Shown: positions 1 through 8,966, numbered from the stretch's first letter. The stretch: DNA of 33,974 bases from Alphaproteobacteria bacterium (GCA_009781045.1 WQYW01000047.1:1-33974); one strand, 5' to 3'. The notes: generated by a model not told the origin, from the letters alone. Program-made: numbers and translations.

Positions 1-154
1 CACGTGCAGTCCGGGCGGCCTTGCAGGAACGGCGGTACCAGGAGCGTTGGATAGATCCCTCGCCAGAGACCGCCGGGGTTACGGCGGATTGAGCCAGACG
101 GTTCATCTTTGCCGCTTACATTTGAAGCGCTACGGGCTAAGCTATTGATTTCAT

Positions 155-230
<76 letters not shown>

Positions 231-871
231 GCGGGGCCAAGCCCTGCAAGGCGCGTCGTTTAGCAAAGCAGCCCCTTGAAGGCAAGCGTGGTTTCGGGTG
301 GTTCCTGGTGGTTGGGCGGGTTCGGAACGCCAGTGGATCGAGTCCTCCGAGACCGTGGGGGCGCCGATCCAGGCTCCAGGGTGATGCCCCTTTGGTGAGG
401 CGGCGGAAATCGCCTTCCCGTTCAGCCTGGTTCAGTGGATGGCAGGCTGCGCCAAAGGGGGGCGTCAAGGGTGCCGCGAGCAGGCTGGCGCTTCCAGGTC
501 CCAGGTCCCGACAGAGGCTCCGGCAATCCGCCAACAGGCGATGCCCTTATCCGAGGTGGAGCGGGTCCCTGCCGCTCCCATAACGATGTGCACGGCAAGG
601 TTCCGTCCCGTTTGACGTGAGGGGCTGGTCTGGGGGAGGCGTGAAAGTGACTGGCGGGCCGTAAAAAGGTCCAAAGGCCGGGAACGCCGGTCGCCATTGT
701 GGTCGGTGGCCCACCAGACGGGGCCAGAACCAGCGAGAATCGGGCTGGTCGCCGGACTTCTGGTTTTGGTCTGGTCGAAGGCATGAAGGGCAGGTCGCCG
801 GAAGCGAATCCTGCCCTTCATGTGAATTTCAGAATCAGCCCGCAGCTGTGGCGGGCGATGCCTGGTTTGGC
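231..871. other. gene-free stretch between tRNA-Lys and a small exported protein
   Basis: Several open frames overlap here on both strands. None has a recognisable protein, a convincing ribosome binding site or consistent coding character. The only structure I can point to is the perfect 13-bp inverted repeat at 782-822. The rest may be degraded sequence or spacer. Confidence 0.5.
782..822. terminator. perfect 13-bp stem-loop downstream of the Gly-rich protein gene
   Basis: The arms at 782-794 (CATGAAGGGCAGG) and 810-822 (CCTGCCCTTCATG) are perfect reverse complements around a 15-nt loop. It lies about 50 bases beyond the stop of the minus-strand gene ending at 872, where a terminator would be expected. 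Neither side has a U-tract, so it is not a textbook intrinsic terminator. It could equally be an mRNA 3'-end stabiliser or a REP-like element. Confidence 0.35.
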
Positions 872-1258
872 TCAGTGACGGTGACCGCCACCATGGCCGC
901 CACCGCCGTGGCCGCCGCCGCCGCCACGACCGCCGCCGCGGACCGCGTGGCCGCCACCGCCTCTATGCCAGCCGCGCCAGCCGGCGGGGCCACCCCAGCC
1001 GGCGCCGCGACGCCAGGCATAGCCGCACCAATAATAGCCGGGTCCCTGCCAGGCATCGTCGTACCAGCAATATTGCCGGCCGCCGTAGAAGTAGCCGGGG
1101 TCGCCCACAGCGGCACCGGCGATGACGCCCGCCGTTGCGCCGACGATGGCGCCGACCGGATCATGTGCCTTGGCCGGTCCTGTCGCCACGCCCACGGCAA
1201 ACAGGCCGAGGCAGGCTGTCAGGCCCAAGGCTTTGAACGCACCAAACCCTTTGATCAT
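872..1258 (-). CDS. small exported Gly/His-rich protein of unknown function
   Basis: This 128-aa protein starts at ATG 1258, preceded by a purine-rich AAGGAAGG about ten bases upstream. A longer in-frame start exists but would place 28 unnatural residues before the signal peptide. Residues 1 to about 30 form a signal peptide (hydrophobic GLTACLGLFAVGVA) with an AKA-HD cleavage site. A short Ala/Gly segment (GAIVGATAGVIAGAAVG) may insert in or lie against a membrane. The middle is aromatic and Trp/Tyr/Cys-rich (GYYWCGYAWRR), and the C-terminus is almost pure Gly/His/Arg. Similar short aromatic-Gly proteins are common and uncharacterised in Acetobacteraceae and related groups (recollection). 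A periplasmic or surface location is likely. The His-rich tail could bind metal, which is inference only. Confidence 0.75.
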   Translation of the reverse strand: MIKGFGAFKALGLTACLGLFAVGVATGPAKAHDPVGAIVGATAGVIAGAAVGDPGYFYGGRQYCWYDDAWQGPGYYWCGYAWRRGAGWGGPAGWRGWHRGGGGHAVRGGGRGGGGGHGGGGHGGGHRH

Positions 1259-1551
1259 GTGAAGTCGCCTTCCTTTGAAGCCGTCCGGCACTCTCCGATA
1301 CGCGCAGCCGCCGGCGAAAACTGCATCGGGTATAGGTAGCAAGCCGTTTGTTCATGTCAACTCGCGGCTGAGCTGGCACCGGAACCGATGCGCAAAATCC
1401 CTACCATGGTCCTGCCGGAGGCGGCGAAAAAGTGCCGGGATGCCGCCCGAAGGCCTGTTCCAAGGGCTTTTGACGGGTTCCGGTCGAACCCGAAGTCAGG
1501 CGGTTTCTGACGTTAACGTTTCCACCTTTCGTAAACGAAGGAGATTCGTGA

Positions 1552-1665
1552 ATGACTGTTCATATGGGCGACAGGCGGCCCGCGCTCAGCATGTTCTCAT
1601 TGCACTCGTGTCCCGAAGGGCGGCGCGTTCTGCGGCATTCGCTCAGGGAGGTCCTTGCCCGGTGA
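1552..1665 (+). CDS. candidate 37-aa protein with strong ribosome binding site
   Basis: An AGGAGA at 1539-1544 sits seven bases before ATG 1552, an ideal Shine-Dalgarno arrangement, and opens a 37-codon frame (MTVHMGDRRPAL...EVLAR) ending TGA at 1663-1665. The frame overlaps the antisense 3' end of the oligopeptidase B gene by 23 bases. Just upstream are the palindrome ACGTTAACGT (1510-1519) and a near-palindrome TTCGTAAACGAA (1528-1539), suggesting a regulated promoter or leader. No homology is recognised. It could be a leader peptide or a chance frame. The support is only the RBS and the surrounding structure. Confidence 0.3.
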   Translation: MTVHMGDRRPALSMFSLHSCPEGRRVLRHSLREVLAR

Positions 1666-3769
1666 TCTTCCCGGTCACCCATAATGCGAAGGCGTAGACG
1701 ATCGCGACTTCATCAAGGCGGTCGAAGCGTCCGGAGGCGCCGCCATGCCCGGCCGACATGTTGGTGCGCAGCAGCACCGGGCCGCCACCGGTCATGGTGG
1801 CGCGCAGCCGTGCCACCCATTTTGCCGGTTCCCAATAGGTGACGCGGGGGTCGGACAGGCCGGCGAGGGCGAGGATTGCGGGGTAGTCTCTGGCGGCGAT
1901 GTTTTCATAGGGCGAATAGGACAGGATGGTACGGAAATCCTTCTCGCTTTCGATCGGATTGCCCCATTCCGGCCATTCCGGCGGGGTCAGCGGCAGGGTG
2001 TCGTCGAGCATGGTGTTGAGCACATCGACAAACGGCACCTCGGCGACAATGCCCGCGAACAGCTCTCCGGCGCGGTTGGCGATCGCCCCCATCAGCATGC
2101 CGCCGGCGCTGCCGCCATGGGCGACAATGTGCCTGATGCGGGTGTATTTTTCCGCGATCAGGGCGCGGCCGGCGGCGGCGAAGTCATCGAATGTATTGGT
2201 CTTGGTGTCGTGTTTGCCGTCGAGATACCAGCCCCATCCCTTGTCGGTTCCGCCGCGGATATGGGCAATGGCGTAGACGAAGCCACGATCGACCAGGGAC
2301 AGGCGGCTGGCGCTGAAGGAGGCCGGCATCGCCATGCCATAGGAGCCGTAGCCATAGAGCAGGAGCGGTGCCGAACCATCGCGGATGAAGTCTCGGCGAT
2401 GCAGGATCGAGACCGGCACCTCGGCCCCGTCCGGCGCGGTTGCCAGGATGCGGGTGGTGACATAATCGGCGACGTTGTGGCCGGACGGGATCTCCTGGCG
2501 CTTGCGCAAAACGCGGGTGCGTGAGGTCATGTCGTAGTCATAGATCTCCATGGGGGTCGTCATCGACGAATAGGAGAAGCGCAAGGTTGAGGTCTCGAAT
2601 TCGTAGGATCCCAGGGTGTCGAGAGAGTAGGCGGCCTCATCGAAGGCGATGCTGTGCTGGTCGCCGCTTGTGAGATCGCGGATCACGATCGCCGGCAGGG
2701 CCTGTGCGCGCTGCAGCCAGATCAGATGACCGGCAAAGAGATCGAATTCGAGGATGTAGATCCCGGCCCTGTGCGCGATCCGATCGCGCCAGAACTCACG
2801 CCCGGGAGTGGCGAGCGGGGCCGTGACGATCTTGAAGTCGATGGCGCCATCGGCATTGGTGAGGATGAAGAGTTCATCGCCGCGATCGGCGATGGAATAT
2901 TGCACGCCGCGCATCCGGGGGGCGACCATCCGCGGTGGTAATTCCGGCTGGTCGAGGTCGATCAGCCACTGTTCCGAGGTCTCGTGATCGCCGAGCGCGA
3001 TCACCGCGAAGCGTCCGCTCGTGCTCTCATGGAGATGGGTGAACCAGCCGCTGTCTTCTTCCTGATAGATCAGGACGTCGTTTTTCTGAGCGGTGCCGAT
3101 GCGGTGGCGCCAGACCTGAAGCGGGCGATGGTTGTCGTCGAGCCGGACGTAGAAAAAACTGGCTCCGTCGCGGCTCCAGACCATGTTGCCGCCGGTCTCC
3201 TCGACCACATCGGCAAGATCGGTGCCGGTGGCCCAGTCGCGCACACGGATGGTGAAATATTCCGATCCCTGTGTATCGGCGCTCCAGGCATGGAGTTTAT
3301 GATCCGGCGAGTTCCGGCTGTTGCCGAACCGGAAGTAGTCGTGACCGCCTGCCAGTTCATCGCCGTCCAGCAGGATTTGACTGTCGCCGCCGTCGCGCGG
3401 CATGCGGCCGATCAGCTGGTGCTGCCCGCCGTCGCGGTATTTGTGGAAATAGGCAAAGGGCCCGTCTGGTGTGGGGACGCTGGAATCGTCCTCTTTGATC
3501 CGTCCGCGCATTTCGGCAACCAGTCGGGTCTGCAGGCCGCACGTCGGCTCGAGCAGGCTTGAAGCATAGGCGTTCTCGCTCTCCAGATAGGAGCGGATGG
3601 CGGGGTCGAGCAGGCTGGGGTCGCGCAGCACCTCCTGCCAGTTGGGGTCCTTGAGCCAGGCATAGTCGTCGACCAGGGGGATGCCGTGATGGCAGAACGG
3701 TTGCGGCCGCTTTGGCGCGACCGGGGTGGCTTGCGGGGTGGATCGATTCTGGCTTGCGGTATCGGTCAA
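1643..3769 (-). CDS. ptrB: oligopeptidase B (prolyl oligopeptidase family, S9A)
   Basis: A 708-aa cytoplasmic serine peptidase that cleaves short peptides, in this family typically after Arg/Lys. Residues about 20-420 form the N-terminal strand plus seven-bladed propeller region that gates substrate size. Residues about 430-705 are the alpha/beta hydrolase domain. The catalytic triad is visible: Ser554 in HGGSAGG, Asp640 in GLSDPRV and His675 in SAGHGG. The length fits the family (about 690-720). The start is a TTG at 3769 with GAGG about six bases upstream; the next in-frame ATG would be near residue 87 and would remove conserved sequence (HGIPLVDDYAWLKDP). It lies 80 bases behind the aminotransferase gene on the same strand and is probably the last gene of that operon. 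Assignment to oligopeptidase B rather than another S9A member is from overall sequence and is likely but not proven. Confidence 0.9.
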   Translation of the reverse strand: MTDTASQNRSTPQATPVAPKRPQPFCHHGIPLVDDYAWLKDPNWQEVLRDPSLLDPAIRSYLESENAYASSLLEPTCGLQTRLVAEMRGRIKEDDSSVPTPDGPFAYFHKYRDGGQHQLIGRMPRDGGDSQILLDGDELAGGHDYFRFGNSRNSPDHKLHAWSADTQGSEYFTIRVRDWATGTDLADVVEETGGNMVWSRDGASFFYVRLDDNHRPLQVWRHRIGTAQKNDVLIYQEEDSGWFTHLHESTSGRFAVIALGDHETSEQWLIDLDQPELPPRMVAPRMRGVQYSIADRGDELFILTNADGAIDFKIVTAPLATPGREFWRDRIAHRAGIYILEFDLFAGHLIWLQRAQALPAIVIRDLTSGDQHSIAFDEAAYSLDTLGSYEFETSTLRFSYSSMTTPMEIYDYDMTSRTRVLRKRQEIPSGHNVADYVTTRILATAPDGAEVPVSILHRRDFIRDGSAPLLLYGYGSYGMAMPASFSASRLSLVDRGFVYAIAHIRGGTDKGWGWYLDGKHDTKTNTFDDFAAAGRALIAEKYTRIRHIVAHGGSAGGMLMGAIANRAGELFAGIVAEVPFVDVLNTMLDDTLPLTPPEWPEWGNPIESEKDFRTILSYSPYENIAARDYPAILALAGLSDPRVTYWEPAKWVARLRATMTGGGPVLLRTNMSAGHGGASGRFDRLDEVAIVYAFALWVTGKITGQGPP

Positions 3770-3849
3770 GGGAACCTCGTTTGGAGCAAATGCGGACGGT
3801 GCTGCCGGCGCGATGGGGCCTTGGGACCGGCAAGGGCCGCCCTCGGCCT

Positions 3850-5037
3850 CTATGCATGGACCATTTCGGCGAGATAGGAGATCGCGGCCTCGGTGCCACC
3901 GGTTCCATGGGGAATCTTGAGGGCCTTGAGCGCGGTCTCGATCACGGCCAGCGTTCCGAGCGCCATTGGTGCGTTGATATGGCCCATATGCGCGATGCGG
4001 AAGGTGTTGTGCTGGATGTCGCCGAGACCGGTGCCGAGGATGACGCCGCAGCGGTCCCTGCAGTAATCGCGCAGCCGGTTCGGATCATGGGGGGCGGCGA
4101 GCGTGATTGTGGTGACAGTGTCGGAACGCTGGTCGGGTTCCTTGATGTTGAAGCCGATTCCATCTTTGTGCGCCCAGGCCGCAATGGCGTGGCGGGTGGC
4201 CTGCGCCAGCAGACGATGACGCCTGAGGACGTTGTCGATTCCCTCCTCGGCGATCATGTCCAGCGCCCGACGCAGCGCGAAGAGGAGATGGACCGGTGCG
4301 GTGCCGCCGTATTTGTTGTAGTGCTGGTCGCTGTCGCGATCGCTCCAGTCCCAATAGGGCGTGCGCAGGCTGGCGTTGTGGTGGGCGGCAAGTGCGCGCC
4401 CCCCGGCAGCGACAAAACCAAGCCCGGGGGGCGTCATCAGGCCCTTTTGCGAAGCGGCGACGGCGACATCAATGCCCCATTCGTCCATCGCAAACGGGAT
4501 GCAGCCGAGGGAAGCCACGGCATCGACCATGTAGAGCGCAGGATGCTGCGCGGCCCTGATGGCCCGACCGATGGCCTCAACATCGTTGCAGACGCCGGAG
4601 GCGGTATCGACCTGGGCGACCAGGATGGCCTTGATGCGGTGGCTGCTGTCGGCCCGGAGGCGCATTTCGAGCGCTTCCACGCTGACCGCGCTCTGCCAGG
4701 AGCCTGGGAGGATCTCGGTCTCAGCGCCCATCAGCCCTGCGGCAACGCCCCATTTGGCGGCGAAACGGCCGCTCTCGAGCACCAGGACGCGGTCGCCACG
4801 GCTGAGCACATTGCTCAGCGCTGCTTCCCAGGCACCGTGACCGTTGGCGATATAGATATAGGAGCGCCCCGTTGTGGCAAACAGGCGCGACAGATCGTCG
4901 AGCAGGCTGTTGGTGAGGTCGACCATCTCCTGGGAATAGATGTCGATGGCCGGACGGTGCATGGCGGACAGCACCTGGTCGGGCATGGTGGTGGGCCCGG
5001 GAATGGCCAGAAACATGCGCCCCGAGGCGACGCTCAC
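3850..5037 (-). CDS. class V PLP aminotransferase (serine/alanine-glyoxylate aminotransferase family)
   Basis: A 395-aa fold-type I PLP enzyme of the serine-glyoxylate / alanine-glyoxylate aminotransferase group, expected to move an amino group from serine or alanine to glyoxylate. The N-terminus has the signature IPGPTTMPDQVL, the cofactor region has ANGHGAWEAAL, and Lys198 in ASQKGLM is the Schiff-base lysine. The C-terminus carries the small domain (RIAHMGHIN). The GTG start at 5037 overlaps the TGA stop of the preceding nuclease-like gene as GTGA (5034-5037), implying translational coupling. An internal ATG at 5016 is an alternative. Substrate cannot be fixed from sequence: neither serine-cycle nor photorespiratory partner genes are in the window. 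Confidence 0.9.
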   Translation of the reverse strand: MSVASGRMFLAIPGPTTMPDQVLSAMHRPAIDIYSQEMVDLTNSLLDDLSRLFATTGRSYIYIANGHGAWEAALSNVLSRGDRVLVLESGRFAAKWGVAAGLMGAETEILPGSWQSAVSVEALEMRLRADSSHRIKAILVAQVDTASGVCNDVEAIGRAIRAAQHPALYMVDAVASLGCIPFAMDEWGIDVAVAASQKGLMTPPGLGFVAAGGRALAAHHNASLRTPYWDWSDRDSDQHYNKYGGTAPVHLLFALRRALDMIAEEGIDNVLRRHRLLAQATRHAIAAWAHKDGIGFNIKEPDQRSDTVTTITLAAPHDPNRLRDYCRDRCGVILGTGLGDIQHNTFRIAHMGHINAPMALGTLAVIETALKALKIPHGTGGTEAAISYLAEMVHA

Positions 5038-5777
5038 GGTCGCTTCCCCCGCCTTGTCTCGCGGCAGCCTGCGGCCTCGGCCTCGGCCACCGAGCAGAAC
5101 CAGCGCGTGCCCTTGCTGATTTTCATCTTGATCTGGGTGTACCAGCGGCTCTCGCGCGTGTGATAGATGCATTCGCCCGAAAGATTGACATTGCCCTTGA
5201 TGGTGCAATCGGGCGAGGGGGCGACCGGACCGGAGGCCGAGGCCAGCAGGATGGCCTGGGCGTTCGGGGGCGGCCGGATCGCGCCCAGGATCGGGGTCTT
5301 CTTGTTGCGCACCCGCCAGTCCGAGGGCGCGATGAAGGCGCCCTGCCACATCCCGGCACGGGTATGGCGCGCCGCGGCTTCGTCGGCGTCGTAATCATGG
5401 GACACCCGGGTGAAGGACAGCGCCCAGCCGTTGCGGACCAGCCATTTCTGGATGTCGGTGCCATCGACATCGCAGCGCGCCAGAGTGCGACCGTGGCGGT
5501 CGGTGCCACGCGGACGACAGACCCAACTGCTGTTGCCGACGCGTTTGATCAGTTCATCGCGGGCCGCGACACCACAGGTCCAGCGCTCCCCTTTGGGGTT
5601 GAGGCAGAGCTGGTCCACCGAGGGCGCGTCAATGCCGCTGAGCCGGATCCGGGTATTGCCGATCTGGACCTGAGTGGCGTTGCGGATCTTGGCAGTGCCC
5701 GTGATTTCGGCGGCCTGCGCCAGTGCGGGCAGTGTCAGCAGGAGAATCGCGGTCAGGGAGGTTCGGAGCATGGCCAT
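5034..5777 (-). CDS. exported staphylococcal-nuclease-like protein lacking key catalytic residues
   Basis: A 247-aa exported protein. Residues 1 to about 22 are a signal peptide (ILLLTLPALAQAA). Residues about 24-160 follow the SNase (thermonuclease) fold: IRLSGIDAP, the Cys-containing WTCGVAARDEL, DRHGRTLARC, NGWAL and the late helix with WQGAF. About 190-240 is a C-terminal module often attached to alphaproteobacterial SNases (IKGN...GECIYHT...GTRWFCS-EAEA-GCR pattern). Compared with SNase, the metal/catalytic region is altered. The DGDT box holding Asp21 reads RNAT, and the general-base Glu43 position in IDAPE is Ser53 (IDAPS). Arg45 (Arg35 equivalent), Asp50 (Asp40) and the Arg of DRHGR remain. 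Nuclease activity is therefore doubtful. ATG 5777 is used here and a second ATG lies two codons later. It overlaps the aminotransferase start by 4 bases. Confidence 0.8.
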   Translation of the reverse strand: MAMLRTSLTAILLLTLPALAQAAEITGTAKIRNATQVQIGNTRIRLSGIDAPSVDQLCLNPKGERWTCGVAARDELIKRVGNSSWVCRPRGTDRHGRTLARCDVDGTDIQKWLVRNGWALSFTRVSHDYDADEAAARHTRAGMWQGAFIAPSDWRVRNKKTPILGAIRPPPNAQAILLASASGPVAPSPDCTIKGNVNLSGECIYHTRESRWYTQIKMKISKGTRWFCSVAEAEAAGCRETRRGKRP

Positions 5778-5852
5778 ACCGGGGGTAGGAAGCCTGGACG
5801 GGCGCGATTGTGATCGGGTTTTGGCGAGTCGGCCAGACCGGAGAGCAGATTG

Positions 5853-7586
5853 TCATTGAGAACCACCAGTGATCCGCCGTCTGGCCAGGGCCAGTCCCAT
5901 GAGGACGAAGGCGGAGGTCACTTCCGGGCCGCCAACCAGGATTCGTATCGGGGTTTTCATCTTGTTCCATTCATAGGCCCGGAACGGGCCGTGGCGTCCG
6001 CCCTCGCCGACACTGGCGACGATATGGGTCAGAGCGGGTGCGAAAGTCGCCGGATCGGCACCGAGATGACCGAGTGCGATCAGCGCCAGGGCGGCGTCGA
6101 ACACGTTGATTTCGCAGCCTAAGAGGTCGTTCTGGACATAACGCAGGACATGGCTGCGGATCATCTCGAAAACGCCATCGGGGTCGACGATCGATCGATC
6201 AGCCTCGGGCAGTGCGCGGAAGACGGCATAACAGCGGCCGAAATAGGCGCAGTAGAGTTCGGGCAGATAATAGATATGGGAGCGGGGATTGCTGAAGGCA
6301 CCGCTCTCCACCAGACGTTTCTGGAAACCGATGATGCGCTGCAGGGTGGCAAGCCGGCGCGGGGTTTCGAGAACCTTCCAGCGCGACAGATTGCGCAGCG
6401 ACACCTCGAGCACGTCAAGATTGAGGGTGGGATCGAGATCGTTGCCGAAGGGGCGCTCGCCAGCAAGGTTATCGATCCAGGTGACGATGCCGCCGCTGTA
6501 GCTGATATTGTCGTTGATCGGCACGCTGACACGCGCCTCGTTGGTGCCTTCAAGAACCTGGTAGCCGGCGTAGAAATCAAGCAGCGGCTGATTGAGGATG
6601 GGGTCGCTGGATCCGGCCTGCGTCGCCGCCGAGATCGAGCAGGCGGTGGTATCGCAATCGGGCACGTAGATGCTGAAGCCGAGGCTCTGTTTGATCTGGG
6701 CAAAGAAGCGGGAAAAGCGGGGGTGGGGAGCCGGTGGCAGCGCGGTGATGACATCGAAGCGTCTGCCGTCGGCGTCACGCACTTCCTCGCGGCTGATGCG
6801 GATGCAGAAGTCGACCATGTCGGCGATGGCGCGCCGGCTGGCCACCGCCTCATCGCCGGAGGCCAGCCCGGTCTCGACAAAGCTCAGGAGCGCCTCAATG
6901 AAGAAGGCGTCGTAATAGGGGGAGCGATGACGGATCTGGACCGGTGACCACATCGGCTCGGCGATACCCTTCCACGGCGGATGGACAATGGAGCGCACGT
7001 TGGAGCGGGCGATGAAGATCCGCGCCAGATTGAACAGCAGGGTGGAATTCTTGTAGCCGCGGGAATTGAGGCCGGTGAGCGCCATGATCAGTTCGCGCCC
7101 GCGCAGATCGGGGTCGCCGATCAGGTTGAAGGCGGCGAAAGTGGGCAGAAAGCCGTTGCGGCGGAAGCTGCCGAGCAGATGCCGGGCGCAATCGCGAATC
7201 ACGGCATCGATCGTCGACAGCGTAGGGGGAGTGGAAGTGAAACTCTTGCGGGGCGGCCGGGGGTGGTCGAGTGTGATGGTGTCGAGCAGTTCGGCAATGG
7301 GCCGACCGATGGCCTCCCAGTCGGGGTTGGCATCGTCGCGGGCACGCGCCAGGGCGTCGCGCAGCCGGCCGAGTCGTGATTCGTCGTTCAGTTCGGAGAG
7401 CCCGGCCCGGCGCAGCAGCGTCCGCAAGGGAATATTGTTGAGTGCGGTCTTGTAGAATTTGGCGAGATGGGGGTCACCCATGGTGGGGCCCGTAAGGACG
7501 GGATCGCAGAGGTCATAAAGAGTGGGACCCTCCTTGTGCGCGGTGAGCGCCCGATAGGTATGGCCGGCGAAATACTGAAAGCTCAT
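5853..7586 (-). CDS. alpha-toroid protein resembling class II terpene cyclases, function unknown
   Basis: A 577-aa protein without a signal peptide. It is not recognised as a characterised enzyme, but it has features of the terpenoid cyclase / prenyltransferase alpha-alpha toroid fold. It is all-helical, with an Asp-rich VPDCDTTACSISA stretch at about residues 320-335 that resembles the DxDDTA box of class II cyclases and the DxDTT variant of their uncharacterised relatives. A later DPTLNLDVL-type segment is typical of toroid repeats. Near the C-terminus is the GGPEVTSAFVLMGLAL helix. The ATG at 7586 has AGGA about eight bases upstream. It is the first gene of a minus-strand run, 75 bases before the nuclease-like gene, and may share its transcript. 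No prenyl-diphosphate synthase or other isoprenoid gene lies nearby, so a terpene role is hypothesis only. Confidence 0.6.
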   Translation of the reverse strand: MSFQYFAGHTYRALTAHKEGPTLYDLCDPVLTGPTMGDPHLAKFYKTALNNIPLRTLLRRAGLSELNDESRLGRLRDALARARDDANPDWEAIGRPIAELLDTITLDHPRPPRKSFTSTPPTLSTIDAVIRDCARHLLGSFRRNGFLPTFAAFNLIGDPDLRGRELIMALTGLNSRGYKNSTLLFNLARIFIARSNVRSIVHPPWKGIAEPMWSPVQIRHRSPYYDAFFIEALLSFVETGLASGDEAVASRRAIADMVDFCIRISREEVRDADGRRFDVITALPPAPHPRFSRFFAQIKQSLGFSIYVPDCDTTACSISAATQAGSSDPILNQPLLDFYAGYQVLEGTNEARVSVPINDNISYSGGIVTWIDNLAGERPFGNDLDPTLNLDVLEVSLRNLSRWKVLETPRRLATLQRIIGFQKRLVESGAFSNPRSHIYYLPELYCAYFGRCYAVFRALPEADRSIVDPDGVFEMIRSHVLRYVQNDLLGCEINVFDAALALIALGHLGADPATFAPALTHIVASVGEGGRHGPFRAYEWNKMKTPIRILVGGPEVTSAFVLMGLALARRRITGGSQ

Positions 7587-8071
7587 GGAAATCCTGATAC
7601 GCGACGTCTCTGGAGACAGGCACCAAAGGCCTGTGGCAGTTGCGAAAAACTGGGTGGATTTGCGGCGGCATGGCCCGGATACCGGGCCAAGTCTTTGAAA
7701 GACTAATCCGAAATGAAGAGAAAGGGAAATGCCGTCCGATGCGCCTGCGGCCTGGGAAAGCCCTGCCCCGAAGTCCCCCTGGTGCTATAAGTTGGTCAAT
7801 TATCTCAATATCTTGCAGAAGATTTCCGGGGCGCTGTCGCAGCCCATGGTGTCTCCCCAGGCACATTAACACTTTCTTTGCTGCACTGCCCCCAAGTTGC
7901 GGCTCGAGGCCCTCAACCTTCGGGCAGCGCCCCTGCTGCCGACTGCCGACGCGGCTCCTCAGATTGCTGGTGCAAGCCTGCCCAGGATGAGGCCCCGAAC
8001 CAGGCACCTTGCCTGAGGCCGGGGAAGTCGGGTGGGCGGGGCCAAACCCGATCCGATGACGGAGAGCCTGA
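7587..8071. other. divergent intergenic region (485 bp)
   Basis: It separates the minus-strand cyclase-like operon from the plus-strand pseudo-orthocaspase, so promoters for both should lie here. The most AT-rich patch is about 7,787-7,830 (around TATAAG, TTGGTCAATTATC), and on the reverse strand it contains TTGACC and GATAAT. I could not line up a well-spaced -35/-10 pair. No small gene with a convincing start was found. Confidence 0.4.
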
Positions 8072-8917
8072 ATGCATACTGGACGCCTCAATATGCCCTG
8101 TCGGCTGATCGCGCTTGCGGTCGCCCTTGTCGGCATGGGTGGGGTCGCGATCGCGGCTCACGCAGCTCTGAATGGCGCCCGCTCCGATGCCAGCGCTCCG
8201 GCGCCGGTTTCAGCGCGCTCCGATTCGGCACGCCTGGCGCTTGTCATCGGCAATAGTGACTATCCGGACGCTGAAGCGCCTCTGGCTCACCCGGTCAACG
8301 ATGCGCGGGCGCTTGCGGCGGTTTTGCGCCGTGGCGGCTTCGACGTGGATCAGCTTGAAAATGCCGACCGCAAGGAGTTCGATCGTGCGCTGCGCCGTCT
8401 GCGGGCCAGGATCCGGCCTGATTCCGTGGTGCTGCTGTTTTTCGGGGGCTATGCCGTGCAGTCCGGGGAGGAGAGCTTCCTGATTCCGGTGGATGCTGTG
8501 ATCTGGAAGGAAAGCGATGTGCGCCGCCAGGGTGTGGCGATCGGAGCGGTGCTGGACATGATCCGGCAACAGGGGGCCCGCGCGCGGCTCCTGGTGGTCG
8601 ATGCTTCCAGGCGCAATCCCTATGAGCGCCGCTTCCGCTTCTACTCTCACGGGCTGGCGCCGATCAAAGCGGCGGAGAACGCGCTTGTGCTCTCGGCGAA
8701 TGCACCCAACCGTGCCGTCAGCGATCCGGATGGCCCCCATAGTGTCCTGGTTGGCGAGTTTCTCCGCAGCCTGGCCACGCAGGTCAGCGCGGAAACCATC
8801 TTCAACAGCACGCGCTTTGGCGTCTCCCGCATCTCCGGGGGCGGGCAGAATCCGGCGATGTCCTCGTCGCTTGGAGAGGACATCGAACTTGGCCCGGTTG
8901 TCGGGAATGCCGGATGA
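8072..8917 (+). CDS. exported caspase-like pseudoenzyme (pseudo-orthocaspase, Tyr/Ser type)
   Basis: A 281-aa exported protein of the caspase/metacaspase p20 (peptidase C14) fold. Residues 1 to about 32 are a signal peptide (LIALAVALVGMGGVAIAAHA). The p20 landmarks are present: RLALVIGNSDY (about 54-64), HPVNDARAL (about 73-81), FFGGYAVQSG...FLIPVDA (about 123-142) and VVDASRRNP (about 175-183). In active caspase homologues the two catalytic sites read SGHG and DACR; here His is Tyr127 and Cys is Ser179. The protein therefore cannot use the normal Cys-His dyad. Pseudo-orthocaspases with this Tyr-Ser pair are, as I recall, already described in proteobacteria. The ATG at 8072 has GGAGAG five bases upstream; an ATG seven codons later is possible. 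It stands alone on its strand. Confidence 0.85.
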   Translation: MHTGRLNMPCRLIALAVALVGMGGVAIAAHAALNGARSDASAPAPVSARSDSARLALVIGNSDYPDAEAPLAHPVNDARALAAVLRRGGFDVDQLENADRKEFDRALRRLRARIRPDSVVLLFFGGYAVQSGEESFLIPVDAVIWKESDVRRQGVAIGAVLDMIRQQGARARLLVVDASRRNPYERRFRFYSHGLAPIKAAENALVLSANAPNRAVSDPDGPHSVLVGEFLRSLATQVSAETIFNSTRFGVSRISGGGQNPAMSSSLGEDIELGPVVGNAG

Positions 8918-8966
8918 GGGATGAGGCGGCCAGCGCCCCTTCACGTCTGCAGAAAACCGTTGTCCG

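Noticed and set aside
3712..5163. 483-codon plus-strand frame opposite the aminotransferase
   Set aside because: Antisense to an intact enzyme with all signature motifs; no domain or ribosome site.
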